DNA of 64,000 nt from Bacillota bacterium (GTDB lineage Bacteria > Bacillota > Clostridia > Acetivibrionales > Acetivibrionaceae): assembly GCA_023398495.1 (NCBI GenBank), contig JAEWSG010000142.1:62001-126000 (forward strand), in the 5' to 3' direction. The translations under genes were made by a program, and so were the position numbers. Positions within the stretch are counted from its first letter, which is position 1. Every line of letters starts with the position of its first letter. Of the stretch, positions 28,545-38,468 are shown in pieces. The notes below the pieces were generated by a model that was not told where the DNA came from, made no database searches, and was given only the letters and a program-made list of their open reading frames with translations.

Positions 28545-31500
28545 TTATGCAGTGATAATACTTGAACCTACAGCATCCTTCTCTTCTTGCTTTACAATTT
28601 TACCCATTTCCATCTTTATTACCTTGTCAGCAACATGAAAGTAACTATCATCGTGGGTTATTGCAATGATACATTTACCCTTCTGCTTGAGCTCAGGCAG
28701 CAAGGTCATATAAAAATATTTTCTGAATTCCGGGTCCTGATCAGCAGCCCACTCATCAAATAATATTATAGGCTTATTTTCAAGATAGCTTATTAACAAA
28801 GCCATTCTTTTCCTTTGACCGGTAGAAAGTTTTGTTGAACTGAATACTCCATTATCAACTTTAACCTTATCACTAATATGTAGAAGACTTAAGTGTTCTT
28901 CTATCTCCTTATTCTTATGTTCGTATTCAATTCCATATAACTTTTCAAACAGATAGAAATCACTAAAAATTGCAGAATACATTTGTTTTAGATTTTCAGT
29001 ATCTATGCTCCTTCCATTAAATAAAATTTTTCCTTCCTCTGGCTTGTATAAACCTGTTACCAATTTGGCCAGACTAGATTTACCACTCCCGTTTCCACCC
29101 GTAATAAAAGTAATTTCAGAGGATTTGAATTCCAAGTTTATTGGTCCTACCTTAAACAATTCACTATCGGAGTTTTTATATTCAAACTCTACATCTATTA
29201 ACTTCAGGTTCACTGTATTGTTTTCACCCAAAGCTTTAAGTGTCTTTGCTTCAGTATTTTCCATTGTAGTTAATTCAGTGCTAAGAAGCTTTAACCTGTT
29301 ATAACTGACGTTCATCTGAATAAGGTTAGGAATTGAGTTAAGAACGGCATTTACAGGACCTGTCATATATAAAAATACAAAAACATAACTTCTTAAGGTT
29401 GCACTTCCGATACCATCAAATAATAATGGGAAAAAAAATGTTACAGTTCCTATAACTATAGTAAAAAGCAACTCTCCCAAAATAAAGGCATTGGCAAATT
29501 TCATATCAGCATGGACACGTTTATCCCGATATTGCAAGCAACTTTGACTCATGTCTTCGCTAAACTCATTCTGTTTTCTCCTGCTTAAGTTTAATTCTTT
29601 GAATCCATAGATTATGTCATTTATATACTTGAAAAATATGTTCTGGATATCCCTTGTTTGTTCCCATATTCTATTGGCCGCTCTTCCTACTACAAAATAC
29701 AAACCAGAAGCAAAAACTATAACACACAATGAAACCAGTAGACCATAAATATTAATGAAACCCAGATAAATAAAGCATGTAATTAAGGTTATCAAAGCTG
29801 TTACTATGGTTATAATAGTATTGGCAAAACTGCTGACGGTCTCAGGGTCATTATTTAATCCTGCTTGCAGTTTTCCTTTTTCCATGCTCTCCATACTATA
29901 GTAAGATGAATTAAATATTTTATGTATCAGTTCCATCCGTTTTGAATATACATAGTTGTTTGTAATTAAAATCAACCTCGAACGGATAAGTTTCTGTCCA
30001 AAAACATAAATTATAAGTGCCACTAAAAAGTACAGAAACAGATTTGCTTCAAATTCACGCTCGTTATTATCCAGAATTATGTTATTTATAGCAATGTTAA
30101 TGACAAATATGATTAAAGCATTTCCAAATCCACTGGCTAAGCTCAAAACCCCCAGGGTAAACAGTGATTTTTCATTAGTTTTTATATAAATAGATGTCAA
30201 AACATAATATATGTAAAAAAGCACCACTAGAGAGCAGGTCGTAATAATGGCAATAATAACGCTTATAGGCCCCCATACTTTAACTGCTTCCCATGGAAAC
30301 TCCGAAAACAAAACCTCCGGGACTTTATAGATACAGTAACCGAAAACTGCTATAAACAATACAGATATCGCGTATCCTGCAACTTTAGATTTGTTCATTC
30401 CTGAAAATTTTCTTCGTTTTTTGAGTATTTCTGCAACAATATAGATTATTAAACTAAGAACAGCCAATGACAGTGGACCTGTAATAATAATAATGGTAAA
30501 ACAAGCATTGTCTACGTTCTTATAAATATCGCTTATTTCTGGCACACGCTTGTCTCTTAACAAATTAATAATATACGGAGCCATTAACATAGTATGCAAT
30601 GAATTCAAATTTGACAAAACTACAACCCCGAGCTTTTCCTCAGGTCTAAATGATATTGAGGATGAAAATGTGGGATTACTGCCAGCATGAAAGTATTCAC
30701 CTTTCTTGCCACTTTGGATTAAATCCCAGCCAGCTGCATAAGAACCATAGGTATTATCATACGATATAAAAGGGTTGACTGTTCTGTCTGGGATATGGGA
30801 TTCTTCAATCAGTTTTCTGAATACCTCAGGTACAGTATTCATTCCAAGCTGTATACGAAGCCATGTCTCCATATCATTAATATTTGATCTCATATATCCT
30901 GCTGGTGTATTACCTCTATAAAATGGAGGGTTGTATTCCAAAGCTCTATTAAAACCAATTTTATAACCTTTAGCCATTTTATCCATATCCACGTCTTCTT
31001 TAGCAATATATGTATTCATCAAACCAAGTTGACTTATTACATCGTTTTTCATAAAGTTCTCATAGGTCTGACCAGATACTTTTTGAATAATAAGTCCTAA
31101 AATATCATAGTTTACAGTAGCATATAAAGCCTCTTCCCCAGGATAGTTTTCCAGTTCTCTTCCTACAAGCATTCTAACTGTATTTTCTATCCCATTAACC
31201 GGATCATCCGATACAGGAACATAACCTGTAGTTTCAAACGGTATACCACTAGTCTGGTGTAAAACCTGTTCAATGGTAATACTCACCTTCTCACCCTCAT
31301 ATTCCATCCAAAACCATGGTAAATACTTGTCAACAGGATCATCTAAATCAATCAGTCCCCTGCTTTTAAGCAGGAGAATACCCAACCCCGTAAACGCTTT
31401 TGTATTAGAACCGAGCTCAAATAATGTATCTGGTGTAACAGGCGTTTTAGATTTTATATCTGCATATCCGAAGCATTTCTTATATACCTTATTATCTCCT

Positions 31501-31703
31501 TCCATAATAATTACTGACAATCCCGGTATCTTTGCCTTCTTCATTTGGCCTAAGATGTAATTTTCTATTTTCTTCTCATTTTCATCAGTTAAAAAAACCG
31601 GGGTTGTATTCATATCTGAATGCTTCACATTCTCTGCTAAAGCTTGCATTTGCACCAATATAATAAGGGTGACCACTATAAATATTGAGAAAAGCTTTTT
31701 CAT
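28545..31703 (-). CDS. S12-type prodrug peptidase fused to a cyclic-peptide-type ABC exporter
   Basis: About 1052 aa. A signal-anchor (MKKLFSIFIVVTLIILVQM) leads into a class C beta-lactamase/S12 peptidase domain: SxxK as SNTK near 100, third motif HAG. The usual YxN reads YAT. After several membrane helices comes a SyrD/PvdE-like ABC half-transporter: TGGNGSGKSS (Walker A), STGQRKRM (signature), IILFDEWAADQDPEFR (Walker B, hallmark of cyclic-peptide exporters) and ITHDDSY. In zwittermicin- and xenocoumacin-type pathways such peptidases remove an N-acyl-D-Asn leader outside the membrane. Here the fusion follows directly the NRPS predicted to make that leader. The ATG at 31703 has GGAGGTAAAGAG upstream; a longer frame to 31826 would run into the preceding gene. 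Confidence 0.87.
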   Translation of the reverse strand: MKKLFSIFIVVTLIILVQMQALAENVKHSDMNTTPVFLTDENEKKIENYILGQMKKAKIPGLSVIIMEGDNKVYKKCFGYADIKSKTPVTPDTLFELGSNTKAFTGLGILLLKSRGLIDLDDPVDKYLPWFWMEYEGEKVSITIEQVLHQTSGIPFETTGYVPVSDDPVNGIENTVRMLVGRELENYPGEEALYATVNYDILGLIIQKVSGQTYENFMKNDVISQLGLMNTYIAKEDVDMDKMAKGYKIGFNRALEYNPPFYRGNTPAGYMRSNINDMETWLRIQLGMNTVPEVFRKLIEESHIPDRTVNPFISYDNTYGSYAAGWDLIQSGKKGEYFHAGSNPTFSSSISFRPEEKLGVVVLSNLNSLHTMLMAPYIINLLRDKRVPEISDIYKNVDNACFTIIIITGPLSLAVLSLIIYIVAEILKKRRKFSGMNKSKVAGYAISVLFIAVFGYCIYKVPEVLFSEFPWEAVKVWGPISVIIAIITTCSLVVLFYIYYVLTSIYIKTNEKSLFTLGVLSLASGFGNALIIFVINIAINNIILDNNEREFEANLFLYFLVALIIYVFGQKLIRSRLILITNNYVYSKRMELIHKIFNSSYYSMESMEKGKLQAGLNNDPETVSSFANTIITIVTALITLITCFIYLGFINIYGLLVSLCVIVFASGLYFVVGRAANRIWEQTRDIQNIFFKYINDIIYGFKELNLSRRKQNEFSEDMSQSCLQYRDKRVHADMKFANAFILGELLFTIVIGTVTFFFPLLFDGIGSATLRSYVFVFLYMTGPVNAVLNSIPNLIQMNVSYNRLKLLSTELTTMENTEAKTLKALGENNTVNLKLIDVEFEYKNSDSELFKVGPINLEFKSSEITFITGGNGSGKSSLAKLVTGLYKPEEGKILFNGRSIDTENLKQMYSAIFSDFYLFEKLYGIEYEHKNKEIEEHLSLLHISDKVKVDNGVFSSTKLSTGQRKRMALLISYLENKPIILFDEWAADQDPEFRKYFYMTLLPELKQKGKCIIAITHDDSYFHVADKVIKMEMGKIVKQEEKDAVGSSIITA

Positions 31704-31728
31704 CTCTTTACCTCCAAAATACTTCCTA

Positions 31729-34700
31729 TTAGCTAAACAAACCATCAAGTTCCTCTTGAGATATATCCACGGTTTCAAAATCTGAAGGAGTAAATTCTCT
31801 GGTGACTTTATTACAACAATGTTCAATCATATCTAGCAACTTATTCTTGTATAAATCCAGTAAATTGTTCATAGTCTCATCTCTAAACTTGTTCCTGCTG
31901 TAGGTAAATCTTATTTCTAACTCTCCATGTTTTATCAGGGCATTTATGTCAATCAAACATGTCATCTCATTGTTTTTCGCACAATCTGATCCGGTATTTG
32001 CATCCGATACTTCAAATAAACCATTCATGTTTATACCGTCAAAATCCCCTAAAAAATTAAAACGAATATGCTTTACGCTTTGGTTTTCTAAATTGTTTAA
32101 ATGGTTTTTCAGCATCCCAAAGTGAAAGCCTTTTGCTTGGACTTCTCTTATTTGTTCTTTCAATGCTTTTATTTGAGAAGAAATCCCATCTCCACAAATA
32201 TTAAAGACGGCAGGATATATACATGTAAACCATCCAACTGTCCTATATACATTAATGTTATCAAATATCTCTTCTCGTCCATGTCCCTCAATTTCCAAAA
32301 TAATATTGTCTCTATTCAAAAATTCCCTGATTGTAAGTATCAAAGATATCATCAAGATTTCTACAGTCTGTGTTCCATATGCTGAATTTGCAGTACTTAG
32401 CAGCATATTGACTTCTCTTTTATTAACTTTTGCACATATGGAATTACTGTGTTCTACAGTATCGCTGCCAGTATCAAAGTCTGTATCCATAGTATAATGC
32501 TTACCTAACAATCCTTCCCAGTATTTCACATCTTCCAATGCATAGTTTTGAGCATATCTAGCTAAGGCTAAAGCCCATTTTTGTATGGAAAGGGTTTTCA
32601 TAGGAAGTATGGCTTCTTTATTGTTATTATTGTGTGAAAGCAAATTTGCTAAATCTTCAAGTACAATTCTCCAGGATACTCCATCGATAACTAAATGATG
32701 GGCGGTCAGTAAAAGCCTTTTTCCTCTAGTCCCCAAATCAAAAACACAGGATTTTATCAGCAATCCGTTTTCTATATCCATACTTGATTTCAATTCTTCA
32801 CCTATACATACCATTTCAGAGTCCTGCTTATCATATGGATAATGCAATAAATCGAAGACGTTAACCTCACACCCTATACTTAAGTGATCCGGATTAAAAA
32901 ACATCTTATTAGACTTAGTATCATAATTTAATCTCAGGGCATCATGATGACAAATCAACTCCTTTAAAGCCCTTTGAAGCTTTTCCATATGGATATCCTT
33001 CTTTAAAGTCAACAGGACCGACTGATTATAGTAATTGAAATTCTCAAAAGGTTGTGAAAAGAACCATGAAGTTATCGGGGTGTGTTCAACATAACCTTCA
33101 CAAGGATTTTGGTCTGCCTCATCATTAAATAAAGTCCTCTCTAAATGTATAGCCATTTCTTCAAAAACTGCGTTTGACAAAATATCCTTAGTTTTTATTT
33201 TTAAACCCATCTTATTTAATTTTGCAGCAACCTGGATGGCTTTTATTGAATCTCCACCGAGCCAATAGAAATTATCGCTCATTCCAATTCTCTCTACGCC
33301 TAGAACTTCCTTAATAACATCTATTAACTTTTGTTCCATTTCATTTTTTGGTGCAACAAGCTCTGTCTTTTCCTTTACCAAACTTTTAGGTTCAGGCAGC
33401 AAACCCCTGTCCACCTTGCCGTTCGGTGTCAAAGGAATGCTGTCCAGACAAACAATATATGCTGGTATCATATAATACGGAAGAAGCTCAGAAAGGCAGC
33501 TTCTAATCTTGTAGTCTCTGACTTCTTCATTTGATACAACATATGCACACAAGTATTTGTTTTCTTCTTCATCTTTACGGTCAATTACTACTGCATCTTT
33601 AACGCCTTCTATGCTAAGCAAATATTTCTCTATTTCACCCAATTCAATACGGTGACCCCTTATTTTCACCTGATGGTCAATCCTTCCGGCATACTCAATT
33701 ATTCCCTTGTCTAAAAAGCGTGCCAAATCCCCTGTTTTATAGAGTTTACTGTCCTCTAGAAAGGGATTATCTATAAATCTTTCCTTGGTTAATTCGACTC
33801 TATTTAAATACCCTCTGGCAACTCCATCTCCTGAAATGTACAATTCACCACAGTTGCCTTTGGGAACAGGCTTTAAAGCAGAGTTCAAAATATAAATCTG
33901 CACATTATCTGCCGGTACACCTATTGGAACGGAAGAGCTATTGTCCTTTTCATATTCATATTTATGTATCATACAGCCAACAACAGTCTCAGTAGGTCCA
34001 TACTCATTAAAAATTTCAATATCTCCTAAGAAGCTTTCATGAATACTGGCAGCGAGGCTGGTTTTTAAATCTTCTCCTCCAACAATGAATCTCTTTACAG
34101 AAGAATTCCTGTTGTCCGAATCTTTCAAGAGAGATAAATGGGAAGGAGTAAGTTTTATAATACTTACTTTGCTTTCTCTCATTATTTTATGTAGTATATA
34201 CTCATCTCCATCATCTTTATAAACAACAATTTTATTTCCTCCTATCAATGGAGTAAACACTGAGGTAACAGTCAAATCAAAGGATAATGAAGAATATAAT
34301 GCAAAAGCATCCTCCTCGCTTTTGACATATAACTTTTTTGCCCACCAAATATAATTTACCAGCCCTCGATGTTCGATCATTACGCCTTTTGGTTTTCCGG
34401 TAGAACCTGATGTATATATTACATAAACCAGATGGTCTGGTCTGCTCTGAAATCCCAGATTGTGCATTTCTCCCGTAAACATACTTTTATCATGAATACT
34501 TATGAGCCTTCCGTTAAAATCACTGATTTTATCATCGTGGCCATCTGTCAGTAAAACAGCAGCTCCGGAATCCTTCAAAATATAGTCTATTCTGTCGGAA
34601 GGATACTCAGGATCTATGGGAAGATAGGCTCCGCCTGATTTTATTATTCCAAGAATAGCAATTACCATATCCAGGGAATGGGATACCATTATACCTACTA

Positions 34701-36276
34701 TGGTTTCTTGTTCCACCCCATTCTGCCTAAGAAATCTGGCAAGTTGGTTTGCTCTCTGGTTTAGTTCAAGATAGGTTAACATCTCATCCCCAAAACTTAC
34801 AGCTATTCTATCAGGGGTCTTTTCAACCTGTTCTTCAAAAAGCTGAAACACTGTTTTATCGCTTGGATATTCCTTGCTTGTAGAATTGAATTCATACAAT
34901 AATTCATTTTTTTCCTCTTCAGACATATATGTAAGATTGCAAAGCTTTTCATAAGGATTGGACAATACCTGTTCAATCAAGGTCTTTAGAGTTTTGAAAA
35001 TACGGGTTATTTGAACACTGGTATAATCACTTGTTTTATAGTCCAAGTCCAAAGTTATGCACCCTGTGTCGGACCATTCCCTTATAACTAACTGCAAGGA
35101 GTATAACTGATTGCCATTATGAAATTCTACAACTTTTGAAGGAACACCATTAAATTCACTCGCAAGTTTTGTATTATAATAGTTAACACAGAACTGAAAC
35201 AGATTTTCATAACCTCTTCTGTTTAAGTCCAAATCTGATGCTAAAAGGTCATACGGATATTTCTGATTCACATAACAGTTTTTTAACCCTTTATGTACAT
35301 CACTTATTATATCAAGTATGGTTCCTTCACAACTAAGCTTTACCCTAAAAGGCATTGTGCTTGTAAACATACCAAAAATGTTTTTTTCAACCTTATCGGA
35401 CCTGTTTAGCACTGGAGTTCCAATGATAATGTCTTCCTTCTGAGTAGAAATGTTTATATAAAACAATAATATAGAAACAAAGAATGTATTGATTGAACAT
35501 CTATTTTCTGAAACGAAACTCTTAATTCTAGAAGATAAACATTTATCCAAATCAATGGTACTTCTTTTAGCTTCTGTACGTTTAGAACTGTTTACAAGAA
35601 AATTTTCCGGTAGTTCTTTTAATTTTTCATACCAAAATTCCTTGTTCTTGATAAACCTATCCGAATTTAAGTATTTTCTTTCCTTGTCTATATATTCAAG
35701 GTATGAATATTGCTCCTGGTGCTTTATTTCTTCGCCCCGAAATAGCTTCACATAATTATTGCAGATTTGTTCAGTAACTATTTTTATGGACCAACCATCG
35801 GATATGATGTGATGGAATTTCGCAAAATATCCACAGTCATTGTCAGATATTTTAAACAACGCAAAATAAAAAAGTCTGCCGTTTTCCAAAACAAAGGGCT
35901 TACTTGCTTCTTCTTCAACCCATTTATTTAATTCTGCATCTGGATTTTCGTATATGGAAAAATCTTTAAAGTCAAGTCTTATGGGCTCATGCTCACTAAC
36001 ATATTGATATACTGCCTCATTTTGTTCAATAATTCTTAGTCTTAGGCCATCATTAAACTTAACTAAATTGTTAATTGCCTCTTCAAGCAAATTAAAATCA
36101 ACTACCCCGTTTATTCTATTTGTGCCACCAATATTACACAAAGATGTATAAGAGTGAAGCTTCTCTGTATACCAAATTCTCAATTGTGCATGGGTCAATG
36201 GATAAAAAACTTTATTGCCAAACCTCACTTGACTATGCATATCAAAAGAACCCCTTAACCAATTATTGTCAAACAT
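31729..36276 (-). CDS. Loading NRPS C-A-T-E, predicted to form N-acyl-D-Asn
   Basis: A protein of about 1515 aa. C domain (~15-440) with KFHHIISDGWS near 157; as first domain it probably joins a fatty acyl group to the first amino acid. A domain (~470-960) with IYTSGSTGKPKG near 622. Reading the specificity residues against GrsA gives D-L-T-K-I-G-E-V-G-K, one step from the known Asn code DLTKLGEVGK. PCP with LGGDSIKA near 1007. E domain with TAHHLVIDGVSW near 1192, then EGHGRE and RTVGWFTCIYP, which define epimerisation rather than condensation. The product expected is N-acyl-D-Asn on the carrier. The ATG at 36276 has AGAGAG upstream. It lies 217 bp after the acyltransferase gene and 25 bp before the peptidase-exporter gene. 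Confidence 0.9.
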   Translation of the reverse strand: MFDNNWLRGSFDMHSQVRFGNKVFYPLTHAQLRIWYTEKLHSYTSLCNIGGTNRINGVVDFNLLEEAINNLVKFNDGLRLRIIEQNEAVYQYVSEHEPIRLDFKDFSIYENPDAELNKWVEEEASKPFVLENGRLFYFALFKISDNDCGYFAKFHHIISDGWSIKIVTEQICNNYVKLFRGEEIKHQEQYSYLEYIDKERKYLNSDRFIKNKEFWYEKLKELPENFLVNSSKRTEAKRSTIDLDKCLSSRIKSFVSENRCSINTFFVSILLFYINISTQKEDIIIGTPVLNRSDKVEKNIFGMFTSTMPFRVKLSCEGTILDIISDVHKGLKNCYVNQKYPYDLLASDLDLNRRGYENLFQFCVNYYNTKLASEFNGVPSKVVEFHNGNQLYSLQLVIREWSDTGCITLDLDYKTSDYTSVQITRIFKTLKTLIEQVLSNPYEKLCNLTYMSEEEKNELLYEFNSTSKEYPSDKTVFQLFEEQVEKTPDRIAVSFGDEMLTYLELNQRANQLARFLRQNGVEQETIVGIMVSHSLDMVIAILGIIKSGGAYLPIDPEYPSDRIDYILKDSGAAVLLTDGHDDKISDFNGRLISIHDKSMFTGEMHNLGFQSRPDHLVYVIYTSGSTGKPKGVMIEHRGLVNYIWWAKKLYVKSEEDAFALYSSLSFDLTVTSVFTPLIGGNKIVVYKDDGDEYILHKIMRESKVSIIKLTPSHLSLLKDSDNRNSSVKRFIVGGEDLKTSLAASIHESFLGDIEIFNEYGPTETVVGCMIHKYEYEKDNSSSVPIGVPADNVQIYILNSALKPVPKGNCGELYISGDGVARGYLNRVELTKERFIDNPFLEDSKLYKTGDLARFLDKGIIEYAGRIDHQVKIRGHRIELGEIEKYLLSIEGVKDAVVIDRKDEEENKYLCAYVVSNEEVRDYKIRSCLSELLPYYMIPAYIVCLDSIPLTPNGKVDRGLLPEPKSLVKEKTELVAPKNEMEQKLIDVIKEVLGVERIGMSDNFYWLGGDSIKAIQVAAKLNKMGLKIKTKDILSNAVFEEMAIHLERTLFNDEADQNPCEGYVEHTPITSWFFSQPFENFNYYNQSVLLTLKKDIHMEKLQRALKELICHHDALRLNYDTKSNKMFFNPDHLSIGCEVNVFDLLHYPYDKQDSEMVCIGEELKSSMDIENGLLIKSCVFDLGTRGKRLLLTAHHLVIDGVSWRIVLEDLANLLSHNNNNKEAILPMKTLSIQKWALALARYAQNYALEDVKYWEGLLGKHYTMDTDFDTGSDTVEHSNSICAKVNKREVNMLLSTANSAYGTQTVEILMISLILTIREFLNRDNIILEIEGHGREEIFDNINVYRTVGWFTCIYPAVFNICGDGISSQIKALKEQIREVQAKGFHFGMLKNHLNNLENQSVKHIRFNFLGDFDGINMNGLFEVSDANTGSDCAKNNEMTCLIDINALIKHGELEIRFTYSRNKFRDETMNNLLDLYKNKLLDMIEHCCNKVTREFTPSDFETVDISQEELDGLFS

Positions 36277-36493
36277 TATTATCTCTCTTTTAATCCCTGC
36301 AAACATATATAATATTTTCTACTACGGTGCACTGGTAAAGATTAGACATACGTAAAGGTGAATAAAAATTGCATTTAAATCTGTTGTAACAGTAATACAC
36401 AAACGCTATTCTATAACATTAAACACATTTTATCCCATTACATTTTCCATGTCAATGCTTAAGCCCAGGTATGAATTATACGTTATTACCTGC

Positions 36494-37786
36494 TTATTCA
36501 GTCATATTTACTGGTAATCCAGGAATATTGAAGTCAGGCACTAAGTCCCAAGTCAATGTTTCGTTAAAGATCTGATTAAATCTTTGTGTTTGCTCATCAA
36601 CTGGAGTCCCTTTTGTATTGAATACAGAAACAAGCATATATAAAGCTTCTTTCATCTGTTCTAAAGTCGGTTGCCTATTTTCCTTTTCGAGTTCCTCATA
36701 CATATTCTTAACTTTTCTATAAGGTTCAACAACACCTTTTTGATATTCTTCAGTATTCCAGTTGGTATTTTTAGTGCAAACAGCAATCGCCATGCACCTC
36801 GAAATGAGATCACAATAATTTGACGCATTTTTTTTGTTAACTTGTTTCTGATCTGACAACTGTTTTCTTAAAGCTTGTACATCTTCTTCTAGATCGAACG
36901 AATATGCACTTATGCCTTCAACTCCTTTTTTTGCCAAGTTTTTAAGTACCGACTTGGGCCCCAATTCAATTATAGTATCTACACCTTTTCCCTTGAGAAA
37001 GTCCATAGTCTCCTGCCAACGTACAGGCTTATATATTTGATAGGTCAGGTTATCAGTTATTTGCTCCACACCTGAATAAGGAAGTGCGGTTACATTCGAT
37101 ATAACCGGCCATTTCAGACCATTAAATTCATACTTACCAAGTTCTTCCTTAAACTCCTTGGCAATGGGCTCCATCAGTGAGCAGTGAAAAGGTGCACTAA
37201 CCTGTAGAGCTATAACACTTGCTCCAAGGCCTTTTAACCTTTCTCCTAATGCACTGACAGCATTTTTATGCCCCGAAATAACAACTTGATTTATTGAGTT
37301 ATAATTTGAAATACTTACAATACTATCGCTTTGAGAGAGCTTCCTACACTCTTCCTCCACAATATCTATACTTATCCCACTAACTGCCGACATAGCACCA
37401 AAACCAGGTGCAACCGCACCTTTCATAAGCATTCCACGCTTCCGGACAATTTTTAATGCCTCTGAAAACTTTATTGCTCCGCTGCATGTTAAAGCAGATA
37501 TCTCACCAAGACTATGCCCTGCAGCATATACCGGTTCAATTCCTATTTCCTTTATGTATAGTTTGAAAGCTGCCACACTTACCGTAAGAATTGCTGGCTG
37601 AGTATTTTCAGTCTTTGTCAGCTCATTCAAATCTCCTTCAAAACACAGTTTTTTTATATCTTGCCCTAAAGTGTAATTCGCTTCTTCAAATACTTTTTCT
37701 GCTTCTACAGCTTTTTCGCACAGTAATTTTCCCATTCCGATATACTGTGACCCTTGACCCGGAAACACTAAAGCAACTTTATTCAT
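36494..37786 (-). CDS. Discrete trans-acting malonyl-CoA acyltransferase with C-terminal extension
   Basis: About 430 aa. The first ~290 residues are a FabD-type acyltransferase: VFPGQGSQYIGMG at the N terminus, nucleophile Ser in AAGHSLGEIS near 92, and SAPFHCSLM at the position that reads on the acyl group, consistent with malonyl. The ~130-residue C-terminal tail (from about KNASNYCD) is helical and not part of normal FabD. It may contact the assembly line. Both PKS modules lack AT domains, so this enzyme should load them from malonyl-CoA. The ATG at 37786 has GGAGG four bases upstream; the longer frame to 37858 has no such site. It is the first gene of the operon. Confidence 0.9.
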   Translation of the reverse strand: MNKVALVFPGQGSQYIGMGKLLCEKAVEAEKVFEEANYTLGQDIKKLCFEGDLNELTKTENTQPAILTVSVAAFKLYIKEIGIEPVYAAGHSLGEISALTCSGAIKFSEALKIVRKRGMLMKGAVAPGFGAMSAVSGISIDIVEEECRKLSQSDSIVSISNYNSINQVVISGHKNAVSALGERLKGLGASVIALQVSAPFHCSLMEPIAKEFKEELGKYEFNGLKWPVISNVTALPYSGVEQITDNLTYQIYKPVRWQETMDFLKGKGVDTIIELGPKSVLKNLAKKGVEGISAYSFDLEEDVQALRKQLSDQKQVNKKNASNYCDLISRCMAIAVCTKNTNWNTEEYQKGVVEPYRKVKNMYEELEKENRQPTLEQMKEALYMLVSVFNTKGTPVDEQTQRFNQIFNETLTWDLVPDFNIPGLPVNMTE

Positions 37787-37830
37787 TTTAACCTCCGTCA
37801 CTTTCATCTTTTTCTTAGACTTTATACATA

Positions 37831-37858
37831 TTATTACAAAAATACGTGATTGAATCAA
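37831..37858 (-). promoter_or_regulatory. Candidate sigma-A promoter of the NRPS/PKS operon
   Basis: On the minus strand TTGATT (37853-37858) and TAATAA (37831-37836) are 16 bases apart, 45 bases before the acyltransferase start. This is the best promoter-like match upstream of the first biosynthetic gene. Confidence 0.4.
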
Positions 37859-37959
37859 CCATAATTTAAATATTTTTCTAAAATTATATAGAATCTAATA
37901 ATTCTTCTATGAGCAAAGAATATATGCTGATGACCGAAAAAAACTTGTATCCCTAGAAA

Positions 37960-38460
37960 TTATTTATAATAAAGAGCTGACAAAAATGTTGTCGGAAGAA
38001 GAGTTGCCTCTACGTACTTCATCATTTCACATGCTGCTTTTCTAATTGTATCTTCATTAATTTTGTTATATTGTATCTCAGTATTTTTCCCAGCAACAAA
38101 TGCCTTCAATTGTTCACCAATTGCGAATTCTATCATATGGGTATTATCTATAAGGTTGGCAACAACATAGCTTTCTATGCAAGGGTAACTTAATAGTAAT
38201 AACCCTCCTCTTAATCCATCTTCATTTTCATAAGCATTTTTGAGTTGAGATATCAATTTCTTTATTAGTAGCACATCAACATTGGACTTTGGGTCACGGT
38301 CAAATATGTAGTAGATTGCAGCCTTATCAACAGGAAAATCATACTTTGATATTAATGTTTCAAAAACACTATCGAGATAGCAGTTCTCATCACAGATATC
38401 AGAATATTGGATTCCTCAGTATTTATAACTGCAATCTTTGAAGTACTCTACTAATACTTT
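37960..38460 (-). pseudogene. Decayed partner gene of the broken ATPase
   Basis: A coding-like frame can be followed from about 38460 to the stop at 37960, including an IFDRDPKSN segment and a helical C-terminal half (LLLLSYPCIESYVVANLI). It is broken by a TGA at 38416-38418 (context KY-stop-GIQYSD) and lacks a credible start in that frame. The segment from 38274 is open but begins mid-domain. It directly follows the ATPase pseudogene, as in two-gene ATPase plus effector defence pairs. The DRDPKS segment hints at an RloB- or TOPRIM-like acid cluster, but I cannot assign the family. Confidence 0.5.
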
Positions 38461-38468
38461 TATCCTTA

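Noticed and set aside
31729..33050. Second condensation domain at the end of the loading NRPS
   Set aside because: EGHGRE and RTVGWFTCIYP are epimerisation-domain motifs, so it is an E domain.
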